From Candidatus Frackibacter sp. WG13 (GTDB lineage: Bacteria; Bacillota; Halanaerobiia; Halobacteroidales; Acetohalobiaceae), in contig NZ_FOTT01000005.1 of NCBI RefSeq assembly GCF_900114655.1, positions 40,677 through 104,676 on the forward strand: a DNA stretch of 64,000 nt, given 5' to 3'. Every line of letters begins with the position of its first letter. The first letter of the stretch is position 1. The notes under the pieces are model-generated. The model did no database searches. It was given only the letters and a program-made list of their open reading frames with translations, and was not told the DNA's origin. Below are positions 42,333-52,592 of the stretch, piece by piece. The position numbers and the translations under genes are program-made.

Positions 42333-43763
42333 TTATAAAAATTCTTTTTTAATTATTCTTTGTAAGTCTTTTATCATATTACACTTAAACATACGTGAAT
42401 GTCTTTGGAAGAGTTCAACTGAAGTTCGATTTTTCCACGCTGATTTTGGTAAAGTATTAAGCCAAATTATATCTTTAACTTGTCGTTGTAGTAGATCTAA
42501 TTTAAAGGCGGTATCTTTAATCCTAAGGGTCTTTGTATCACTAACAATAAATACTACTGTTCTATTAGTAAGTACTGATTGATGTTTAGTATTAAGTGTC
42601 TTCAAAGCTCGGTTTAAATTAGTTGAGCCTCCCCATTCTTTACTCTCAGCAATTATTTTGGACATCTTATCAGCAAATGAACTATTCTTATTAAAATAAT
42701 CAGTAATTTGTTCTAAATCTTCTGCAAAGATAAAGCTTTCTATTTCTTTAACGACATTAGAAAGTCCATAAACAAATTGTAAAACAAAGGTAGAATACTT
42801 AACCATAGAATCAGAGACATCGCAAATCAATACAAACTTAGGCTTCTGCAACTTGCGATGACGATAACTTAGATCGATTAAAGTGCCTCCGTACTTGATA
42901 TTATTTCTTAATGTACTTCTTAAATCTATCACTTTATTCTTCTTACTCTTCTTATAACGTCGTGAAAGTTTAGTGGCCAGTTTTCGTGAAAGGCGCTTAA
43001 TAGTATCTGTTACCTTGTCCATTTCTTCATCAGCTATTTCACGAATGTCTTTAGCTAAAATAAACTCCTCTTCTTCATCTAACTTAGTCACTATTTTACG
43101 TAATTTTTTATCTAATTTCTCTTCCCCTGTCTTTTTGACATCTATAGCCGATTCTAAATCGATAAGCCCATCTCTATTCTCATTTAATTTAGCTTTCCAA
43201 TACTTTAGACTACCACTAATGAAGTTTTTAACCATTGACTTTGTTTTAGGAGCATGTAATAGTACTTCCCCAAACTTATCTAGTACTTGTTCGTTTACTT
43301 TCTCTTTTACCTCAGAGTCTAACTGATCATATAACTCTTGTTGTTCATCATCTAAATCTAACTCTATATCTGGTTTTTCTTTATCATTCTGCTCTGGTAG
43401 ATCTTTTCTATCGATTGGGTCGTGGATTATTTCCTCATCTTCTGACTCATCTATTTCTTCAGGCTCTTCATTTATTCTTTCTATCTCTTCTTGTGGTTGA
43501 AAGAATAACTCAAATGTCTTATCATAAATCCTTTTTTCTTCATAATTCTTTACTACTAATGAACGCAGTGCTACTTTAAACTCTTCTTTTTGTGCAATAT
43601 CTATTAGATATAAAGAATTCATAGCATCGATTGCTTCTACTAAACTTACTCTTACTCCTAGACTTCTCAAAATTTGAATAAATTTGATTATATTATTTTC
43701 AATATAATCAGGAACTTCAGTCTGTTCATGCTCTTCTATTGCATTCTTAAATTCTGATTGCAT
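42333..43763 (-). CDS. VWA-domain protein, CoxE-like
   Basis: At least 476 residues. The N-terminal half is helical and charged, with a strongly acidic stretch (about residues 105-150). The C-terminal von Willebrand A domain has the MIDAS motif in LICDVSDSM and a Thr/Asp-containing KEWGGSTNLNRAL and FIVSDT. CoxE-type proteins work with a MoxR AAA+ ATPase to mature metalloenzymes, but no moxR adjoins. ATG 43763 has only a weak AGGA upstream. The strong AAAGGAGGTG is 8 bases before an in-frame ATA (43778), with GTG 43787 inside it. Confidence 0.8.
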   Translation of the reverse strand: MQSEFKNAIEEHEQTEVPDYIENNIIKFIQILRSLGVRVSLVEAIDAMNSLYLIDIAQKEEFKVALRSLVVKNYEEKRIYDKTFELFFQPQEEIERINEEPEEIDESEDEEIIHDPIDRKDLPEQNDKEKPDIELDLDDEQQELYDQLDSEVKEKVNEQVLDKFGEVLLHAPKTKSMVKNFISGSLKYWKAKLNENRDGLIDLESAIDVKKTGEEKLDKKLRKIVTKLDEEEEFILAKDIREIADEEMDKVTDTIKRLSRKLATKLSRRYKKSKKNKVIDLRSTLRNNIKYGGTLIDLSYRHRKLQKPKFVLICDVSDSMVKYSTFVLQFVYGLSNVVKEIESFIFAEDLEQITDYFNKNSSFADKMSKIIAESKEWGGSTNLNRALKTLNTKHQSVLTNRTVVFIVSDTKTLRIKDTAFKLDLLQRQVKDIIWLNTLPKSAWKNRTSVELFQRHSRMFKCNMIKDLQRIIKKEFL

Positions 43764-43808
43764 TGGCTCGAATCCTATATTAAACACCTCCTTTTATTGC
43801 TCATTATT

Positions 43809-45665
43809 TTAGCTAGCTTCCTTAAGCCTTTTTATGACTGTCATAACACACTCTTTACTTCCAACGATAGTTAATATATCACCATATTCTAAATGATTGT
43901 AGCCATGAGGGATAATAAGTTCATTATTCCTTTCAATAGCCATTAATAAACAATCTCCAGGTAAATTTAGTTCTGAAACTTTATTACCAATATATGAACT
44001 GTTTCTAAGTTTAATCTCTTTAGTAATCAGTTTTTCTTCATTTAAGATAGAGAATGTTCTTGGGTTCTTAATTAATTTTTCTAAAAGGCCTACTGCAGCA
44101 AGAGAAGGAGTTACTACTTTAACTCCTAAATCTAATAACTTCTGTTTATTACCTATATTAAAGTTTAACGCTAATATATTTTCAATCAAAAAGTTCTTTT
44201 TGACTATTTTACATATTTTTTCATTTACTTGGTCTTTCCCTGCAGCAGTTAAAAATGCATCTGCCGATTTAATGCCAGCTGACTTTAAAACTGATAAATT
44301 AGTAGCATCACCGTAAATAACTCTATCAGCTAATTTTCTAGCTCGTTCTATTCTATCTTCATCCTTTTCAATGATTGTTACTATTCTTTCATCAGTATTC
44401 AATCTTTTAATTAATAATGAAGTTAATTCACCACTACCTACAATTATAATCCTATCTTTCTCTCTTTCTACTTCAGGATATAGATGGTCAAATAAGATCG
44501 GCGAAGCAGTACAAGTAAAGATTGCGGTTAGAATAATAGCAGAATTAATACTTTCATTAATAATTTCTAACTCCAAACCAATAGCTGAAGCTGCAATTAT
44601 CAAACTCAGCCGTGATGATAATAGAAAACCTGCACTCAATGTTTCACGCCAGGAATAATCGCGTCTGAAGAGTAAAACAGGAATAAGTTTTACTATGTAC
44701 GAAGCTAAAATAAGACAGATAGTAAACACCCAGATATTTGGAGTATTAAATAAAGTTGAAATATTAAATTTAACTCCTACCATAATGAAAAAAATCGGAA
44801 TAAAGAAACCATAGCCGATAGCATCTAATTTATGGTTTAGATGGCTACCTTCATCATCAGATATTAATGAAATAATAGCTCCAGCTAAAAATGCCCCTAA
44901 GATAATCTCTAATCCCAGCTTTTCTGCTAAAGCAATAAATATTAAGATTAATGCAAAAGTAGCTCTAACTTTAATTTGAGAAGTTGCATGTGCTAGTTCA
45001 TCGAAGATATGGCTATCACTAAAGAGAATTCCTGCTTTATGAAAGAAGATAAAAGCTAAAAATAGTACAAAGATTAATAAAATTTCATGAAGCGGTCCTG
45101 AAGAAATTACAATAACAAAGATTGTAATCATTAATATAGTTAAGAAATCAGCTAATAATGCTGACATCAATACCTGTTGCCCATATTTAGTATTGATTAT
45201 CTCTTTTTCTTTTAAAGTAGGCATTACTATAGCTAGTGATGTAGTTGAAATTATTAAGGTTAATAACCAAGGACTATTTAATAAATTAGCAGCTACAAAT
45301 AACTTTGCTATTACAAAGGAAATAATTAATGTCAATAAGAATACAAGTGCACTTATTATAAGTGGTCCATCAATTAACTTACTGTTCTTCTTACGCTGCC
45401 AAGTAGCACGTTTAATTAAATTAAAGTCAACTTCTAACCCTGATAAAAACATTAAGAATGCAAATCCAAACTCTGATAAAAACTTTAACCAAGAACCAGG
45501 TTCAATTAAATTTAAACCACTTTTCCCAATTATAACTCCTGCTAATATCTCTCCAACTACTACTGGAATAGGAATTTTAACCTTTTCAATTGTAATTGGA
45601 ACTATAAAAGCTAACAAAGTTATGATTACTAAAGAGTTAAACGAAAAATGTTCTGGCAAATTCAT
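43809..45665 (-). CDS. CPA2-family cation:proton antiporter with TrkA domains (Kef-like)
   Basis: 618 residues. About twelve transmembrane helices (1-390) have the GEILAGVIIGKSGLNL and ILGAFLAGAIISL segments of the Na+/H+ exchanger fold. A cytosolic Rossmann TrkA-N domain (IIIVGSGELTSLLIKRL, about 403 on) and a TrkA-C domain (about 535-618) follow. It probably exchanges K+ or Na+ for H+, useful in a salt-adapted cell. AAAGGAGAG precedes the ATG. Confidence 0.88.
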   Translation of the reverse strand: MNLPEHFSFNSLVIITLLAFIVPITIEKVKIPIPVVVGEILAGVIIGKSGLNLIEPGSWLKFLSEFGFAFLMFLSGLEVDFNLIKRATWQRKKNSKLIDGPLIISALVFLLTLIISFVIAKLFVAANLLNSPWLLTLIISTTSLAIVMPTLKEKEIINTKYGQQVLMSALLADFLTILMITIFVIVISSGPLHEILLIFVLFLAFIFFHKAGILFSDSHIFDELAHATSQIKVRATFALILIFIALAEKLGLEIILGAFLAGAIISLISDDEGSHLNHKLDAIGYGFFIPIFFIMVGVKFNISTLFNTPNIWVFTICLILASYIVKLIPVLLFRRDYSWRETLSAGFLLSSRLSLIIAASAIGLELEIINESINSAIILTAIFTCTASPILFDHLYPEVEREKDRIIIVGSGELTSLLIKRLNTDERIVTIIEKDEDRIERARKLADRVIYGDATNLSVLKSAGIKSADAFLTAAGKDQVNEKICKIVKKNFLIENILALNFNIGNKQKLLDLGVKVVTPSLAAVGLLEKLIKNPRTFSILNEEKLITKEIKLRNSSYIGNKVSELNLPGDCLLMAIERNNELIIPHGYNHLEYGDILTIVGSKECVMTVIKRLKEAS

Positions 45666-45794
45666 CTCTCCTTTAATAATTAGTAGATGATACTCTATTT
45701 TATATCTATATCTTTTTATTTAAAGTTATTCCATATAAGTAGTTTATCCCCTCTTTTTTACATTGAAATTATTGATTTGTCTTGTAAAAAGTTT

Positions 45795-45814
45795 TAGTCA
45801 TAAGTGACTAAGTT
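45795..45814. repeat. 20-base repeat, copy 1
   Basis: TAGTCATAAGTGACTAAGTT, containing the small dyad AGTCA/TGACT, is identical to 54271-54290. Both copies are intergenic. Confidence 0.6.
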
Positions 45815-45835
45815 TTAAGTGGATTTGATTAGAAA

Positions 45836-45868
45836 ATTTCAAACCCTCTAGTTTAAGAGGGCTTGAAA
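45836..45868 (-). terminator. Hairpin after metX
   Basis: A stem around CCCTCT and AGAGGG with outer TTTCAA/TTGAAA pairs. It lies about 45 bases past the metX stop on the minus strand. Confidence 0.6.
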
Positions 45869-45913
45869 TCAATAAAAGCATATTATAAAGATAAATTTTA
45901 GCTTCTTATTAAA

Positions 45914-47059
45914 TTAATTATACAAAAATTTACCAATTAAAGGTTTTAATTTATCAAACTCAACTAAAAAAGCATCATGACCAAAATCTGAATTAATCAC
46001 TTGATATTCTACATTGCCGCCAACTTCATTCAACCCTTTCACTACTTCTAAAGTCTCTTCTGGTGGAAAGAGTTGGTCTGAGCTAATAGTTATAATTAAG
46101 ACTTCTGCCTTAACACGATTTAATGCCGCATTAAATGATTCATAACCTCGACCTAAATCATATAGGTCCATAGCCTTAGTAAGATAAATAAAAGAATTCG
46201 CATCAAAACGATCTATAAATTTGTCCCCATGATAATCTAAATAATTATTTATTTCAAATTGATTATCTAAAGTATAAAACTCCTGATTCTCCACTTCTTC
46301 TCTCCCAAACCTCTCTTGAAAAGATTGTGGACTTCTAAAGGTAATCATTCCAATCTTACGAGCTAAAGCCATTCCTTTCTTAGGCTGAGAACCAGTATTA
46401 TAGTAGTGACCATTCTGCCAAGCAGGATCATTCTTAATAGCTTCAATACCAATTTGATTATAAGCAATACTCTGGGCTTTCAATCTGCCCGGAGTACCTA
46501 TTGGAACGACTTTCTGCACAAACTCAGGATACTCTACTGCCCATTTGAGTGCCTGCATTCCCCCCATAGAACCACCGATGACTGCATATAGTTCATTAAT
46601 TTCTAATTCTTTCAAAAATGCTTTCTGTAATCTAACCATATCGCCAATAGTGATTACTGGAAAGTCGGTTCCATACTCTCTTCCGGTTTCAGGATTAATT
46701 GAAGCTGGGCCAGTAGTTCCATAACAACTCCCTAAAACATTAATACAGATAACATAATATTGATTAGTATCAATAACCTTATTAGGCCCAATTAATGTAT
46801 CCCACCAGCCACTAGACTCATCATCTACTGTATGCTTCCCTGCTACGTGGGCATCAGCTGTTAAATGATGGGCGATTAAGATAACATTATCTCGCTTTTC
46901 ATTTAAATTTCCATAAGTTTCATATGCAATGTCGATTGGACCTAAACCAGCTCCAGACTCAGTTTTGAACTTTTGGTCGTTAAAAATAGTTAATTTTTGG
47001 GGAGAAACTAACCCTAAATCCTTCTCAATATAATCTAACTTCTCACTAGGAATACTCAT
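45914..47059 (-). CDS. metX: Homoserine O-acetyltransferase MetX
   Basis: 381 residues, alpha/beta-hydrolase fold. The nucleophile elbow is VIGGSMGGMQAL (about residue 160), and the acid and base are Asp in SDQLFPPEE and His in FGHDAFLVE. The family uses acetyl-CoA (some use succinyl-CoA) to activate homoserine for direct sulfhydrylation by MetY. AAAGGAGGGAGAAG precedes the ATG. It is 30 bases downstream of metY under the SAM riboswitch. Confidence 0.95.
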   Translation of the reverse strand: MSIPSEKLDYIEKDLGLVSPQKLTIFNDQKFKTESGAGLGPIDIAYETYGNLNEKRDNVILIAHHLTADAHVAGKHTVDDESSGWWDTLIGPNKVIDTNQYYVICINVLGSCYGTTGPASINPETGREYGTDFPVITIGDMVRLQKAFLKELEINELYAVIGGSMGGMQALKWAVEYPEFVQKVVPIGTPGRLKAQSIAYNQIGIEAIKNDPAWQNGHYYNTGSQPKKGMALARKIGMITFRSPQSFQERFGREEVENQEFYTLDNQFEINNYLDYHGDKFIDRFDANSFIYLTKAMDLYDLGRGYESFNAALNRVKAEVLIITISSDQLFPPEETLEVVKGLNEVGGNVEYQVINSDFGHDAFLVEFDKLKPLIGKFLYN

Positions 47060-47089
47060 TCTTCTCCCTCCTTTCCTAGTTAGTTAGCA

Positions 47090-48286
47090 TTAATCTACGC
47101 AAGAGAATGCTTGCTCTAAATCAGCAATAATATCTTCTATATTTTCAATACCTACTGACAATCTTATTAAACCTTCAGTAATTCCTGCCGTTTCTTGTTC
47201 CTCAGTAGTCAACTGTTCATGAGTTGTCGAAGCAGGGTGAATAATTAAAGTTCGTGTATCGCCTACATTAGCAAGTAATGAACATAAATCTACACTATTA
47301 ATCAATTTCTTACCTGCTTCAAAACCGCCTTTAATTTCGAAGCAGAGCATACCGCCGAAGTTCTTCTGTTGTTTCTTAGCTAATTCATGCTGTGGATGAC
47401 TCTCTAAACCAGGATATCTAACCCATTCTACCTTATCATGTTCTTCTAACCATTCAGCTACTTGCTGAGCATTCTCTGAATGTTTCTCCATACGTAGAGA
47501 CAATGTTTCTAACCCCTGAATAAATAACCAAGAATTCATAGGACTCAATGCCGGACCTGTATCACGATATCCCTCGGTTCTAGCTTTAAAGATAAAGTCT
47601 TCCGAGCCAACAATAATACCACCGATTGAACTCCCATGTCCACCAATATACTTAGTTGCTGAATGAACTACTATATCGGCTCCTAAACTTAATGGCTGAC
47701 AGAGATAAGGAGTATTAAATGTATTATCAAAGACTACCATAATATCATGTTTATGAGCAATCTCTGCTACTGCTTCAATATCAACAATATTTAAAAGAGG
47801 ATTTCCCGGTGATTCTAAATAAAATACTTTTGTATCCTCAGTAATAGCTTCTTCCCAAGCCTCTAAATCATCAGGGTCAACAAATTTAGTCTCAATTCCA
47901 TACTTCGGTAAAGTTACCGCAAAGAGATTATAAGTTCCACCATAAACACATCGTGAAGAAACAATTTCATCTCCAGCCTCTAATAAAGTTAATATTGTTA
48001 GATTAATAGCTGACATCCCTGAAGATGTTGCTAAAGCTGCTTCGCCTCCCTCTAAGGCGGCTATTCTCTGCTCAAATACTGAATGTGTTGGGTTACCGAT
48101 ACGAGTATAGATATTTCCGGCTTCCTCTAAAGCAAATAAGCGAGCAGCATGGTCAGCATCATCAAATACATATGATGTTGTTTGGTAAATAGGCACTGCT
48201 CTTGATCCTGTCGCCTCATCTGGTTCATATCCTGCGTGTAAAGATAGTGTATCAAATCCTAAACTTCTCTTCTTCTCTTCTGTCAT
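47090..48286 (-). CDS. metY: O-acetylhomoserine sulfhydrylase MetY
   Basis: 398 residues of the Cys/Met PLP-dependent family. The PLP lysine is in [13 protein letters not shown], and [26 protein letters not shown] and [16 protein letters not shown] are typical. The short length (about 30 residues below many MetY) leaves methionine gamma-lyase or cystathionine gamma-synthase as alternatives, but pairing with metX favours sulfhydrylation. The product homocysteine feeds methionine synthesis. AGGTAATTAATT is the start region. Confidence 0.88.
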   Translation of the reverse strand: MTEEKKRSLGFDTLSLHAGYEPDEATGSRAVPIYQTTSYVFDDADHAARLFALEEAGNIYTRIGNPTHSVFEQRIAALEGGEAALATSSGMSAINLTILTLLEAGDEIVSSRCVYGGTYNLFAVTLPKYGIETKFVDPDDLEAWEEAITEDTKVFYLESPGNPLLNIVDIEAVAEIAHKHDIMVVFDNTFNTPYLCQPLSLGADIVVHSATKYIGGHGSSIGGIIVGSEDFIFKARTEGYRDTGPALSPMNSWLFIQGLETLSLRMEKHSENAQQVAEWLEEHDKVEWVRYPGLESHPQHELAKKQQKNFGGMLCFEIKGGFEAGKKLINSVDLCSLLANVGDTRTLIIHPASTTHEQLTTEEQETAGITEGLIRLSVGIENIEDIIADLEQAFSCVD

Positions 48287-48331
48287 AATTAATTACCTCC
48301 AGTTATAATTATATTTAATTAAAAATCAAAA

Positions 48332-48359
48332 AAACCTCTTCTTTGATAAGAAGAGGTTT
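48332..48359 (-). terminator. SAM riboswitch terminator
   Basis: AAACCTCTTCTT (48332-48343) pairs perfectly with AAGAAGAGGTTT (48348-48359); on the minus strand a long T run follows. Confidence 0.9.
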
Positions 48360-48387
48360 AATTTGCTTTATATAATAATATTCTACC

Positions 48388-48502
48388 TCTCTTATCTCCC
48401 AATGTCACAAATGACATTGCAGGATTTAGCACCTTTTCCCTGAAAATCAGGGTGGTTGCCGGGTTTCAATGGGCCAGTCCCTCCACCTCTCGTAATAAGA
48501 GT
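48388..48502 (-). ncRNA. SAM-I riboswitch (S box)
   Basis: On the minus strand: P1 CTCTTATTACGAG, GGTGGAGGGACTGGCCC, ATTGAAACCCGGCAACC, then the P3 hairpin CCCTGATTTTCAGGG, AAGGTGCTAAATCC and P4, closing with GAGATAAGAG. The GAGGGA, TGGCCC and GGCAACC core is intact. It controls metY-metX, turning them off when SAM is high. Confidence 0.96.
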
Positions 48503-48534
48503 AATTTAATTACTATTTAATTTTAGCTTAATTA

Positions 48535-48563
48535 ATAATAACACATCTTAAGTTAGATGTCAA
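48535..48563 (-). promoter_or_regulatory. Promoter of the metY-metX transcript
   Basis: On the minus strand a perfect TTGACA (48563-48558) and TATTAT (48540-48535) are 17 bases apart, about 35 bases before the S box. Confidence 0.8.
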
Positions 48564-48568
48564 CAACT

Positions 48569-49996
48569 TTAATCTTCTTTTTCCGGATTCTGATTAAGAT
48601 TTAGAATTTCTTGTGCTTTAGTCATTATTTCATCAGTTACTTTAGTAATCGGTTCACCTTCTAACCAGAATGCCTCATATTGTTGGTCTATCACTTGCTT
48701 AATTTGAGCTTCATACTTCATATTTTGAAACCCACTCAACTCTTGATAACTACCACGATTAATATAAGTTAAAATTTCTTCTTTAATTTTAGAACTTAAA
48801 TCTGTTTCTTCTTTCCAAAGTTCTGCTAAAGATAAATAAACCGGTACTACATTTAATTTTTTGGCCACAAAGAGTTGTTTCTGTTGATTCATAAATTTAG
48901 CGAATTTATATACCGCTTTTGTATGGTCATCACCTTTATATTCTTCCTGTCTAAAGAGAAGTAAACTGGATACTTTTAGAGGTACTCTCTTTTCCTCCGG
49001 ATCATTAGTTGGAATTGGCATTAAAGTTAATTCTACATCAGACTCTTTTTGATCTCTTTGATAAAGATTATTTAATAACCATATATTAACTGGAGCGATT
49101 ATGCCGGCGCGATTTTGCCAAAAGTAAGGTAGTAATTTCTTATTCATCTCTTCTGGTTGATCATAAAAGAGTTCATGACTGCGCAAATCATCTAAAAAAT
49201 CAAAAGTAGTCTCTAGTTGTTGAGAAGTTAGTAGTAACTCTCCTTCCTTAGAGATAAGACTCTGCGTCCCATTCATTCTCAATAATTGATAAAATAACTT
49301 AGAATTATAAGGATTAAAGATAATACAACTCTTACGATTTAGATCCTTAATCTGCTTAGCCCCTTGATAGAAAGTATCCCAGGTCCAACCTTCTTCTTGA
49401 ATTCTAGTTAAGTCTAAGTTCGTTTCAGAAAGTAAACTTCGATTGCCAACCCATACTTGAGGCGCTAACCAATTAGGCATTCCCCATATCTTTTCATCAT
49501 AGCTTAATGCCTTGATTCCTAATTGATTATACTCTTGAAATATATCTCTTTCCTTGGTGCTTTCCGCAGCAAAGAATATATCGACTGGAATCTGTAACTC
49601 CTTACTAATTAATTTTTTACTAAAGATATCATTATAAATATCCGGTGGTTTACCTTCCTCTAATTTTTCTTGCAATTTATCCTCACCATTGATAAAAGAT
49701 AACAGCTCATAGTTCACTTTAATATTTGGATACATATCATTAAATTCACCAATAGCTTCTTGTAAAAACTCTTCATAATCTCCTTCTTGACCAATGAATA
49801 ATGGATAATCCCAATAAGTTATTTGATACTCTTTATCTTCAACTAACTGCACTTGAGGATTGATCTTAAAGCCTTCTTCACCTTTAAGATTGAGATAGAA
49901 AGTTAAACCAGCAGTAATTAATATGATTAAAGCCATCATACCGATTAATAATGGCCAATTAGTATCCGCATCAAAAATATTTAACTTATCTAACAT
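48569..49996 (-). CDS. Membrane-anchored extracellular solute-binding protein (ABC family 1)
   Basis: 475 residues. One N-terminal transmembrane helix (about residues 16-36) replaces a lipoprotein signal. The outer part begins YQITYWDYPLF and includes FNDMYPNIKVNYELL, GKPPDIYND and NRAGIIAPVNIWLL, as in sugar-type solute-binding proteins. No permease or ATPase adjoins, so it may be a sensor or use a distant transporter. GGAGGGG precedes the ATG. The L,D-transpeptidase gene ends 18 bases upstream. Confidence 0.75.
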   Translation of the reverse strand: MLDKLNIFDADTNWPLLIGMMALIILITAGLTFYLNLKGEEGFKINPQVQLVEDKEYQITYWDYPLFIGQEGDYEEFLQEAIGEFNDMYPNIKVNYELLSFINGEDKLQEKLEEGKPPDIYNDIFSKKLISKELQIPVDIFFAAESTKERDIFQEYNQLGIKALSYDEKIWGMPNWLAPQVWVGNRSLLSETNLDLTRIQEEGWTWDTFYQGAKQIKDLNRKSCIIFNPYNSKLFYQLLRMNGTQSLISKEGELLLTSQQLETTFDFLDDLRSHELFYDQPEEMNKKLLPYFWQNRAGIIAPVNIWLLNNLYQRDQKESDVELTLMPIPTNDPEEKRVPLKVSSLLLFRQEEYKGDDHTKAVYKFAKFMNQQKQLFVAKKLNVVPVYLSLAELWKEETDLSSKIKEEILTYINRGSYQELSGFQNMKYEAQIKQVIDQQYEAFWLEGEPITKVTDEIMTKAQEILNLNQNPEKED

Positions 49997-50014
49997 ATTT
50001 ATTTCCCCTCCTTT

Positions 50015-50941
50015 CTACTTAATATTTAAGATATAAAATGTATTCTCATCACCGCTTAAATCATCTTTTAAACCATAAATATACTTAAACTCACGCATAG
50101 CTTTCTTCGTACTATCACCAAATCTACCATCTGTATAGCCTGGGTCAAAACCATTTGCTCTTAACTTCTCTTGAAACAATAATACATCTTTACCAGTCTG
50201 ACCCGGTCGAAAAGTGTGAGTAATCTTAATTGGATCTCTCCTGCCAATAATTTTAACTCGGGTGCCTACATCTACCCAATTATAAAGTACTCGTACATTG
50301 CGATTAAACATTCTGATACAACCATGACTAGCTGCAGTTCCTATCGAGCCTGGTTTGTTAGTACCATGGATTCCATAAATCCCCCAGGGAACATTCAATC
50401 TCATCCACCTAACACCAAAGCCACCACCCCAGTGAGCATCTTTAGCAATAATTGCCCATTCACCAATAGGTGACTTAGTCGAAGGCTTTCCAACGGCTAC
50501 CGGAAACTTATGATAAGGTTCTCCATCAGAATAAACGATCATCTGTTTTTTATAAGCATCAATTAAAAGACGTACTTCACCTTTTGGCGGTTCTAACTTC
50601 TTATTTGCTACTTCTTGACCTTTATTTAAACTTTGAGCTAAATTTAACCAAGTATTTTGTCTTACTACCCCAGTAATTGATAAGTTATTGGCCTTTTGAA
50701 ATTTTTTAACAGCTAAATATGTATTCCAATCATAAGTAGAATTTAACTCTCGCTTATAAAATCCTAACTTCTTTAATTCCTTCTGTAATTCTAAAATATC
50801 ACTACCTGTCATCCGCGGACTCTTTAACGATAATATTCTTATCTCTTCACAATCACATATCGGGCCTACATCAAGTGCTAACGTGGGTGTTATTATAAAT
50901 ACAAATACTAAACTCAATAAAATAGTTCTATCTAACCTCAA
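50015..50941 (-). CDS. L,D-transpeptidase with two peptidoglycan-binding domains
   Basis: 308 residues. A signal sequence (about 1-22) precedes a PG_binding_1 domain (about 40-90, MTGSDILELQKELKKLGFY). A YkuD domain follows (about 120-235) with IHGTNKPGSIG and ASHGCIRM, holding the catalytic His and Cys. A second PG_binding_1 domain (about 250-305, TGKDVLLFQEKLRANGFDPG) ends the protein. It forms 3-3 crosslinks or trims the cell wall outside the membrane. The start is TTG 50941 after AAAGGAGGATAAAAA. Confidence 0.92.
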   Translation of the reverse strand: MRLDRTILLSLVFVFIITPTLALDVGPICDCEEIRILSLKSPRMTGSDILELQKELKKLGFYKRELNSTYDWNTYLAVKKFQKANNLSITGVVRQNTWLNLAQSLNKGQEVANKKLEPPKGEVRLLIDAYKKQMIVYSDGEPYHKFPVAVGKPSTKSPIGEWAIIAKDAHWGGGFGVRWMRLNVPWGIYGIHGTNKPGSIGTAASHGCIRMFNRNVRVLYNWVDVGTRVKIIGRRDPIKITHTFRPGQTGKDVLLFQEKLRANGFDPGYTDGRFGDSTKKAMREFKYIYGLKDDLSGDENTFYILNIK

Positions 50942-51038
50942 TTTTTATCCTCCTTTCACATAATTCTTAGCTCAACATATTGTGGGCTTTAGTAATGATA
51001 GATATGTTAAAGAATGAAGAAATATACTATATTCAAAT

Positions 51039-51062
51039 AAAAAAACCTCTCTTAACGAGAGG
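51039..51062 (-). terminator. Terminator of the CCA-adding enzyme gene
   Basis: CCTCTC (51046-51051) pairs with GAGAGG (51057-51062), with a T run on the minus strand. Confidence 0.78.
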
Positions 51063-51075
51063 GTAGTCATAACTT

Positions 51076-52452
51076 CTATTTAATAATATTTTTTATATAA
51101 TCAATTGCTTCTTGACGATTATTTATCTTACCTTGAGCTTGGGCTGCTTCTATTTTTGCTAGTAGCCTTCCTATTTCGGGACCTTCGTCTAATGAGAAAA
51201 TTTCTATAAGATCATTACCATCTAACAAAAGTTGAGATGTTCGTTCTTCTACTTGGTGATTTTCTTCTATTAATTCTCGAAGAAAACGTAGATTGTCGAA
51301 GAGATCTTCAGTTCTATCATTCAATAATTTAGTACTTAGTGTATCAGCTGCTGCTAAAAGACAGATATCAGCGACCCATCCCTCAGCTGCCTTAAAGAAA
51401 CGATACTTTCCCTTATCCGTCAAATTTTCAGCATAATATAGAGCCAAAGGTCGCATATGGTACCTAATTAATCGTTTGATATAGAGTATTTGGCGGTTAT
51501 TAAATGATAGGTCACTTAAGATAGCCTCAATATAATCTGCTCCTTCTTTATCATGACCATAAAAATGAACTTCACCATCAATAACTTCCTCAGTCAACAA
51601 CTTACCTATATCATGAAAGAGAGCAGCAAATTTAATTAAAGGTAATTTCTCTTTTCTTATCTTCGTAAACCAATAAGCATCTTCTAATAATGCTTCTACT
51701 TGTTCTACAGTATAGAGTGAATGAGTCCAAACATCTTCTAAATGGTACTTACATTCACCAATAATCTTCATCCGCTCAACTTGTGGAATTAATATTGAAA
51801 ACAGTGAAAATTCATCTTCTAAGTAAGTAAAGTTATCCGCAGCATTATCAGCTTGCGCAATCTTCATTAACTCGTCGTGAATACGCTCACTAGCTACGCT
51901 CTTTATTCGTTTTGCTTCCTTTCTTATTAAATATTCAGTATCTGGTTCAATATTAAAACCTAATTGAGCCTTAAATCTTATCGCTCTTAATAAACGAAGC
52001 GGATCTTTTTTGAATGTACTTCCACTCATTGCCCTAATTATCTTATACTTAATATCTGACTCGCCACCTAATGGGTCAATAATTCTTGCTGATCTATTAT
52101 CTTTATGTAGTCTCCATAAGTCTATATCAGTTATTGGTATTGCCATAGCATTAATAGTAAAATCACGATAAAAGAGATCATCTTGTATAGAACCACCAGC
52201 TATCGGTGTGAAATCGTAGATCATATCATCATAAACTACTCGATAAATATCATAATAATCATCTAAAACTACGAAACTACCGTTTATATTATCGGCAAAC
52301 TCTTTTGCAATCTCCTCCACTTCATTAGAAATTGCTATATCTATATCGTGACTTTCTTTATCTAATAGATAGTCCCTAACAAAGCCTCCTACTAGATAAC
52401 CTCTAAGGTTATGTTTCTTTAAAATATCATTTAACTCATCTAAAAATTGCAT
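51076..52452 (-). CDS. CCA tRNA nucleotidyltransferase / poly(A) polymerase family with HD domain
   Basis: 458 residues. The nucleotidyltransferase head has LVGGFVRDYLL and the metal-binding DIDIAIS (residues about 19-45). FYRDFTINAMAIP and the ADP-binding DPLRLLRAIRFKAQLGF follow. An HD domain (LFHDIGKLLTEE, about residue 258) is present in the middle. It repairs or adds 3' CCA on tRNAs; the HD part may have phosphatase or phosphodiesterase activity. ATG 52452 or the adjacent GTG 52455 is the start. Confidence 0.92.
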   Translation of the reverse strand: MQFLDELNDILKKHNLRGYLVGGFVRDYLLDKESHDIDIAISNEVEEIAKEFADNINGSFVVLDDYYDIYRVVYDDMIYDFTPIAGGSIQDDLFYRDFTINAMAIPITDIDLWRLHKDNRSARIIDPLGGESDIKYKIIRAMSGSTFKKDPLRLLRAIRFKAQLGFNIEPDTEYLIRKEAKRIKSVASERIHDELMKIAQADNAADNFTYLEDEFSLFSILIPQVERMKIIGECKYHLEDVWTHSLYTVEQVEALLEDAYWFTKIRKEKLPLIKFAALFHDIGKLLTEEVIDGEVHFYGHDKEGADYIEAILSDLSFNNRQILYIKRLIRYHMRPLALYYAENLTDKGKYRFFKAAEGWVADICLLAAADTLSTKLLNDRTEDLFDNLRFLRELIEENHQVEERTSQLLLDGNDLIEIFSLDEGPEIGRLLAKIEAAQAQGKINNRQEAIDYIKNIIK

Positions 52453-52549
52453 CACTTATTTTCTCCTTATACATTTAATTTCTCACAATAGACTCTAGTA
52501 CCTATAATATCTTAATCAATCCAATTATGCAAGATGATTTCCATTAAAA

Positions 52550-52583
52550 AAGCATATTCTATGCAATTGCATAAAATATGCTT
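52550..52583 (-). terminator. Terminator of the amidase gene
   Basis: AAGCATATT and AATATGCTT (52550-52558, 52575-52583) enclose a TATGCAATTGCATA palindrome; the minus-strand side has a T run. Confidence 0.75.
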
Positions 52584-52592
52584 AATAGGACA